From CAYXVJ01 sp964558445 (lineage in GTDB: Bacteria > Bacillota > Clostridia > Saccharofermentanales > Fastidiosipilaceae), in the NCBI GenBank assembly GCA_964558445.1, contig CAZLEA010000004.1, forward strand, positions 1-64,000: DNA of 64,000 nucleotides, in the 5' to 3' direction. Position numbers and translations under genes: made by a program. Each line of letters begins with the position of its first letter. The first letter of the stretch is position 1. Of this stretch, positions 60,755-64,000 are shown in pieces. Below the pieces are notes generated by a model, which saw nothing but the letters and a program-made list of their open reading frames with translations, had not been told where the DNA came from and ran no database searches.

Positions 60755-61686
60755 GTAGAATACCTGAAGCCAAGGGTAAACGTCGAAGGCAAGTTGTGAA
60801 TTTGACCTTCCTCGGTCTATCGAGAATCAGCGCTGCGCTAGCAGCGCTGATGATTCTGTTTATATTTGTTTTTGTGATTGGAAGAGGCATCCAAGTCTTC
60901 TTACCGGATTATGCCAACGGGCAAGTGGATATCGCCACGTTCCTCACAGGCATGGTCTGGCGTCAAGATCAAGGGGTGTACGGACTTGCCTTCATCGTAA
61001 TCAATACGCTGGTGACGGCTCTGCTTGCAGCGCTGCTTGCCTTCCCGATTGCGGTTCTGACGGCGTTATTTATCGTCAAGGTTGTGCCCAAACGCCTCCG
61101 TGCGTTCTTCGTGACGACCGTCGAACTACTCGCTGCGATCCCGTCCGTTGTCTATGGCGTGTTCGCGGCCGGCGCGATTACAGACCTGGTTATGAAGCTT
61201 GCCGCGCTCTTCGGCTATCAAACGAGAGGCGGTATCTCGGCACTGTCTGTCGTGCTTCTACTCGCGATCATGATCTTCCCCACCATCTGCGTGCTCTCGA
61301 TTACGGCGATCTCGGCGGTTGACCCGAAGTTGGAGCAGGGATCTCTGGCGCTTGGTGCATCGCGGACACAAACGAACTTCAAGGTGGTCTTGACGGCGGC
61401 CAAGTCAGGTATCTTCGCAGGTCTCGTGCTCGGTCTTGGCCGCGCGTTCGGTGAAGCGACGGCTGTCTCGATGGTGGCGGGTAACGCCATGACGGGGCCG
61501 ACTTGGAATCTGTTTGATACGACCAGAACGCTGACTTCGACGATGCTTGCCGGTATGCACGAGACGACCGGCCTCGACTATGACATACGCTATAGCGCGG
61601 GTATTGTTCTGATGCTGGTGATCTTGGGCACCAATGCGCTGATACATTTGGTGCGTAGGCGGATCGGAGGCGTGAATCATGAGTAG
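60751..61686 (+). CDS. pstC: phosphate ABC transporter permease PstC
   Basis: 311 residues, six membrane helices, with the family AAIPSVVYGVF loop and the EAA-type coupling motif LALGASRTQTNFKVVL. It forms the membrane channel with PstA. Start and stop overlap both neighbours (4 and 8 bases). Confidence 0.93.
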   Translation: MSRIPEAKGKRRRQVVNLTFLGLSRISAALAALMILFIFVFVIGRGIQVFLPDYANGQVDIATFLTGMVWRQDQGVYGLAFIVINTLVTALLAALLAFPIAVLTALFIVKVVPKRLRAFFVTTVELLAAIPSVVYGVFAAGAITDLVMKLAALFGYQTRGGISALSVVLLLAIMIFPTICVLSITAISAVDPKLEQGSLALGASRTQTNFKVVLTAAKSGIFAGLVLGLGRAFGEATAVSMVAGNAMTGPTWNLFDTTRTLTSTMLAGMHETTGLDYDIRYSAGIVLMLVILGTNALIHLVRRRIGGVNHE

Positions 61687-62905
61687 AAGGCGACGTCTAG
61701 TTGACGGTTTATTAAACGGATTGACTTGGTGTGCGGCCGGCGTTGCGGTGTTGGTGTTGGGGCTTGTCTCCAGTTTTGTGTTCCAAAAGGGTAGCAAGAC
61801 CATCAGCTTGGATCTGATTCGCGGCAATTACTGGTCGGAGAATATCAACGTTCATTTCGATAATCCGTATCCGGCAGAATTCACACCGCCCGAGGATCTG
61901 GCAGACGATGCGTATTTCTCCACCCGCTACGGTATAGCGGTACAAGATGCCAAGAGCGTTCGCGGTGAGGATCTGATGGAGGTCATATATCTAGCGCCCG
62001 GATCGAATTTCTCGGATCTGGTCATCAGCACAGCAGGTGCTTCGTATGGCCATGCGCATACCATCAGCCCTGATGCCTCGATTCGGAAGGTAGAGTATAG
62101 AAACGAGGCCGGTGAGAAGAAGACTGCCGGCCTAATGAGACGACAAAACGCAGAAGAGTTCATCGCCACTCTGGATGGAGAAGCCGTGAGCTTGGAGATG
62201 ATGTTCTACCAGACGGCAGGCGGCGGGATACGCGGTTCCCTGTTTGCAACGCTTCAATTGATCGGAATGACGCTATTGATCGTCTTACCTATCGGCATAA
62301 CAGCTGCGATCTATCTACATGAGATCGCGAAGAAGAACCGCTTGACAGCCATGATCCGCGCCTCAATCGAGATGTTGTCGGGTGTGCCGTCGATTATCTT
62401 CGGCTTGATGGGGCTTACGATGCTGTTCCCGATCACGAGGCTGTTCGGTGCCGGTGGTCAGAGTATTCTGCTCGGTGCGCTAACGATGTCCGTCGTACTC
62501 CTGCCGGTCGTCATCAGGCAGACGGAGGAGGCGCTGCTTGTCGTGCCGCAAGGCCTACGGATGGGTTCGCTTGCGCTTGGTGCAAACGAGACACAGACGA
62601 TTGTCCGAGTGGTCTTGCCAAACGCTCTGCCGGGCATACTATCTGCGGTCTTGCTCTCGGTCTCGCGCATCATAGGCGAATCGGCCGCCCTGATCTTCAC
62701 CATGAGTACCGTGATCTCGGATCGCCCCAAGCTCTTGGAGGGGGCCACGAGTCTGGCCGTCCAGATCTGGTCGATCATGTCACAGGATAATCCGAATTTC
62801 GAGCTGGCGTCTGCGATCTCGCTGATTATCCTAGCGATAGTCTTGGTCCTAAACCTCACGGTGAAGTTCGTGACGCATCGCATCAATAAGAAGAATGAGG
62901 ACTAA
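61679..62905 (+). CDS. pstA: phosphate ABC transporter permease PstA with large extracytoplasmic insertion
   Basis: 408 residues, about 110-130 more than typical PstA. Helix 1 lies near residues 14-36. A hydrophilic region of roughly 145 residues (about 36-179) follows before helix 2, where other PstA proteins have a short loop. From GGIRGSLFATLQLIG onwards the usual PstA sequence is present, with MLSGVPSIIFGLMG and the coupling loop LALGANETQTIVRVVLP. The insertion should face outward, where PstS docks. Confidence 0.9.
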   Translation: MSRRRRLVDGLLNGLTWCAAGVAVLVLGLVSSFVFQKGSKTISLDLIRGNYWSENINVHFDNPYPAEFTPPEDLADDAYFSTRYGIAVQDAKSVRGEDLMEVIYLAPGSNFSDLVISTAGASYGHAHTISPDASIRKVEYRNEAGEKKTAGLMRRQNAEEFIATLDGEAVSLEMMFYQTAGGGIRGSLFATLQLIGMTLLIVLPIGITAAIYLHEIAKKNRLTAMIRASIEMLSGVPSIIFGLMGLTMLFPITRLFGAGGQSILLGALTMSVVLLPVVIRQTEEALLVVPQGLRMGSLALGANETQTIVRVVLPNALPGILSAVLLSVSRIIGESAALIFTMSTVISDRPKLLEGATSLAVQIWSIMSQDNPNFELASAISLIILAIVLVLNLTVKFVTHRINKKNED

Positions 62906-62908
62906 CAG

Positions 62909-63679
62909 ATGATCAAACAAACAGTAGAAACCGTCTTCGATTGCCAAGATGTGAGACTTAGCTATGGCTCGTTCGAGGCTCTCAAAGGCATAACGATGGA
63001 CATACCCGAGAAGCAGGTCACCGCCTTCATCGGGCCGTCGGGTTGCGGTAAGTCTAGCTTCCTGCGCTGCTTCAATCGGATGAACGATCTGGTCGACGAC
63101 GTACGAATCAGCGGCGAGATTCGGATGCACGGTGAGGATATCTATGGGCCAAACGTGGACGTGGTCAAGCTTCGAACAGAAGTCGGTATGGTCTTCCAGT
63201 CGCCAAACCCGTTCCCGATGAGTATCTACGACAATATCGCTTACGGCCTTCGCTGCCAGGGTGTCCGCAACAAGGCTTACCTGGATGAAGTCGTGGAGAC
63301 GTCGCTACGGCGTGCCGCACTCTGGGAAGAGGTCAAGGATAAGCTCGGGCGTAACGCCCTGAAGCTCTCGGGCGGTCAGCAGCAGAGACTGTGTATCGCC
63401 AGAGCGATTGCGCTTCAACCCGGCGTCATCTTGATGGATGAGCCGACATCCGCCCTGGATCCGATCGCAACGGCCAAGATCGAAGATTTGATGGTCGATC
63501 TCAAAGAGGATTACACGATCGTGATCGTGACACACTCGATGCAACAGGCGGCCAGAATCAGCGACCGGACAGCCTTCTTCCTCCTCGGCGAGGTGATCGA
63601 GTACGAAGACACGGCACTGATGTTTAACGCGCCAAGAGACAAGCGAACAGAAGACTATATTACGGGTCGCTTCGGCTAG
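62909..63679 (+). CDS. pstB: phosphate ABC transporter ATP-binding protein PstB
   Basis: 256 residues with Walker A GPSGCGKSS, signature LSGGQQQRLCIARA, Walker B ILMDEPTSALDP and the PstB-specific PNPFPMSIYDNIAYG. It energises phosphate uptake. It starts 3 bases after pstA. Confidence 0.96.
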   Translation: MIKQTVETVFDCQDVRLSYGSFEALKGITMDIPEKQVTAFIGPSGCGKSSFLRCFNRMNDLVDDVRISGEIRMHGEDIYGPNVDVVKLRTEVGMVFQSPNPFPMSIYDNIAYGLRCQGVRNKAYLDEVVETSLRRAALWEEVKDKLGRNALKLSGGQQQRLCIARAIALQPGVILMDEPTSALDPIATAKIEDLMVDLKEDYTIVIVTHSMQQAARISDRTAFFLLGEVIEYEDTALMFNAPRDKRTEDYITGRFG

Positions 63680-63769
63680 AAGTCGGCGATTTATACGGCG
63701 AAACCCGTGTGATTCGCTTATGATAGAGATAGTCGCCGCCTTGGCGATGGATAGGAGAAGGAAATAGAT

Positions 63770-64000
63770 ATGGCTAGAGAAGCTTTTGACCGCGAACTGG
63801 AATATTTGTCCAAGAATATCAGCGAGCTTGGCACGAGGGTTCTACAGATCATGGAGGACACGATCCGTGCGCTTCGAACCCGCGATTTGGCTCTCGCTCG
63901 GGCGATCTACGAGAGCGATCCGGAGATTAACGCCGCGCAGAACAACATCGAACAGTTCTGTGTGAACCTGATCGCCTTGCAGCAGCCGATCGCAGGCGAC
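63770..64000 (+). CDS. phoU: phosphate signalling protein PhoU (partial, cut by window end)
   Basis: The first 77 codons read MAREAFDRELEYLSKNI and on, with YESDPEINAAQNNIE and LIALQQP, which are typical of the PhoU three-helix repeat. PhoU links the Pst transporter with the PhoR kinase and restrains phosphate uptake. AGGAGA/AAGGAA lies upstream. It is 90 bases after pstB; the 3' end is outside the window. Confidence 0.93.
   Translation, partial: MAREAFDRELEYLSKNISELGTRVLQIMEDTIRALRTRDLALARAIYESDPEINAAQNNIEQFCVNLIALQQPIAGD

Noticed and set aside
1..64000. CRISPR arrays, tRNA or rRNA genes
   Set aside because: No regularly spaced repeats with unique spacers and no tRNA cloverleaf or rRNA sequence were noticed. 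The only tandem arrays are the VanY stalk and the 24-bp duplication, both coding.

Overview
The window looks like a chromosomal segment of a non-sporulating, anaerobic, sugar-fermenting member of the Bacillota (Clostridia-like). This rests on the mazG - rqcP(yabO) - divIC gene order, extracellular proteins with lipobox signals, NfnAB electron bifurcation, pyruvate formate-lyase, a hexokinase-family sugar kinase, UppP, and strong AGGAGG-type ribosome sites. The yabP/yabQ sporulation genes that often lie between rqcP and divIC are missing. Most of the window is GC-rich with dense gene packing. The first ~250 bases and the 54.9-56.9 kb stretch are clearly AT-richer. Four runs of 100 N mark assembly joins (10776-10875, 20868-20967, 31055-31154, 56633-56732). 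The genus cannot be fixed from the sequence alone.

Layout. 0.25-3.2 kb: copper efflux (CopA with a CopZ-like tail, then CsoR). 3.2-9.6 kb: YitT membrane protein, an orphan ArsD-like protein, a nucleotidyltransferase/phosphohexomutase pair, a Gfo/Idh/MocA oxidoreductase and a hexokinase. 9.9-16.5 kb: housekeeping genes (MazG, RqcP, DivIC, thioredoxin, CCA-adding enzyme) with an inserted barnase/barstar pair and a large surface lipoprotein. 16.7-19.8 kb: SDR dehydrogenase and the NfnAB transhydrogenase. 20-24 kb: UppP, an MFS transporter and a serine hydrolase.

23.9-32.8 kb (minus strand): a seven-gene, translationally coupled operon and the most remarkable part of the window. It encodes a CarS-like CTP:phospholipid cytidylyltransferase, a PEP-synthase-like phosphotransferase, a phosphatidylserine synthase, a phosphatidylserine decarboxylase, a UbiA-type prenyltransferase, a second PEP-synthase-like phosphotransferase and a GNAT-like protein. 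Four of these match, family for family, the late steps of archaeal archaetidylethanolamine synthesis. The two phosphotransferases lack the PEP-binding barrel and have the architecture of rifampin phosphotransferase, so they may phosphorylate a hydrophobic alcohol.

33-37.3 kb: pyruvate formate-lyase and an acyl-CoA ligase. 37.5-47.6 kb: plant polysaccharide use (GH2, acetyl-xylan-esterase-like enzyme, GH78 rhamnosidase, AraC regulator, GH4 glycosidase) around a lipoprotein of unknown function. 47.9-54.9 kb: an EF-G paralogue without the catalytic GTPase histidine, a PHP phosphoesterase, an aldo/keto reductase and a GT2/membrane-protein pair for polyprenyl-linked sugar transfer. 54.9-59.6 kb: AT-rich insertion with an IS3 remnant, a VanY-like D,D-carboxypeptidase with a TPTPI-repeat stalk, and a MacB-like three-gene ABC transporter. 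59.7 kb to the end: pstS-pstC-pstA-pstB-phoU phosphate uptake, with a permuted PstS domain order and a large extracytoplasmic insertion in PstA.
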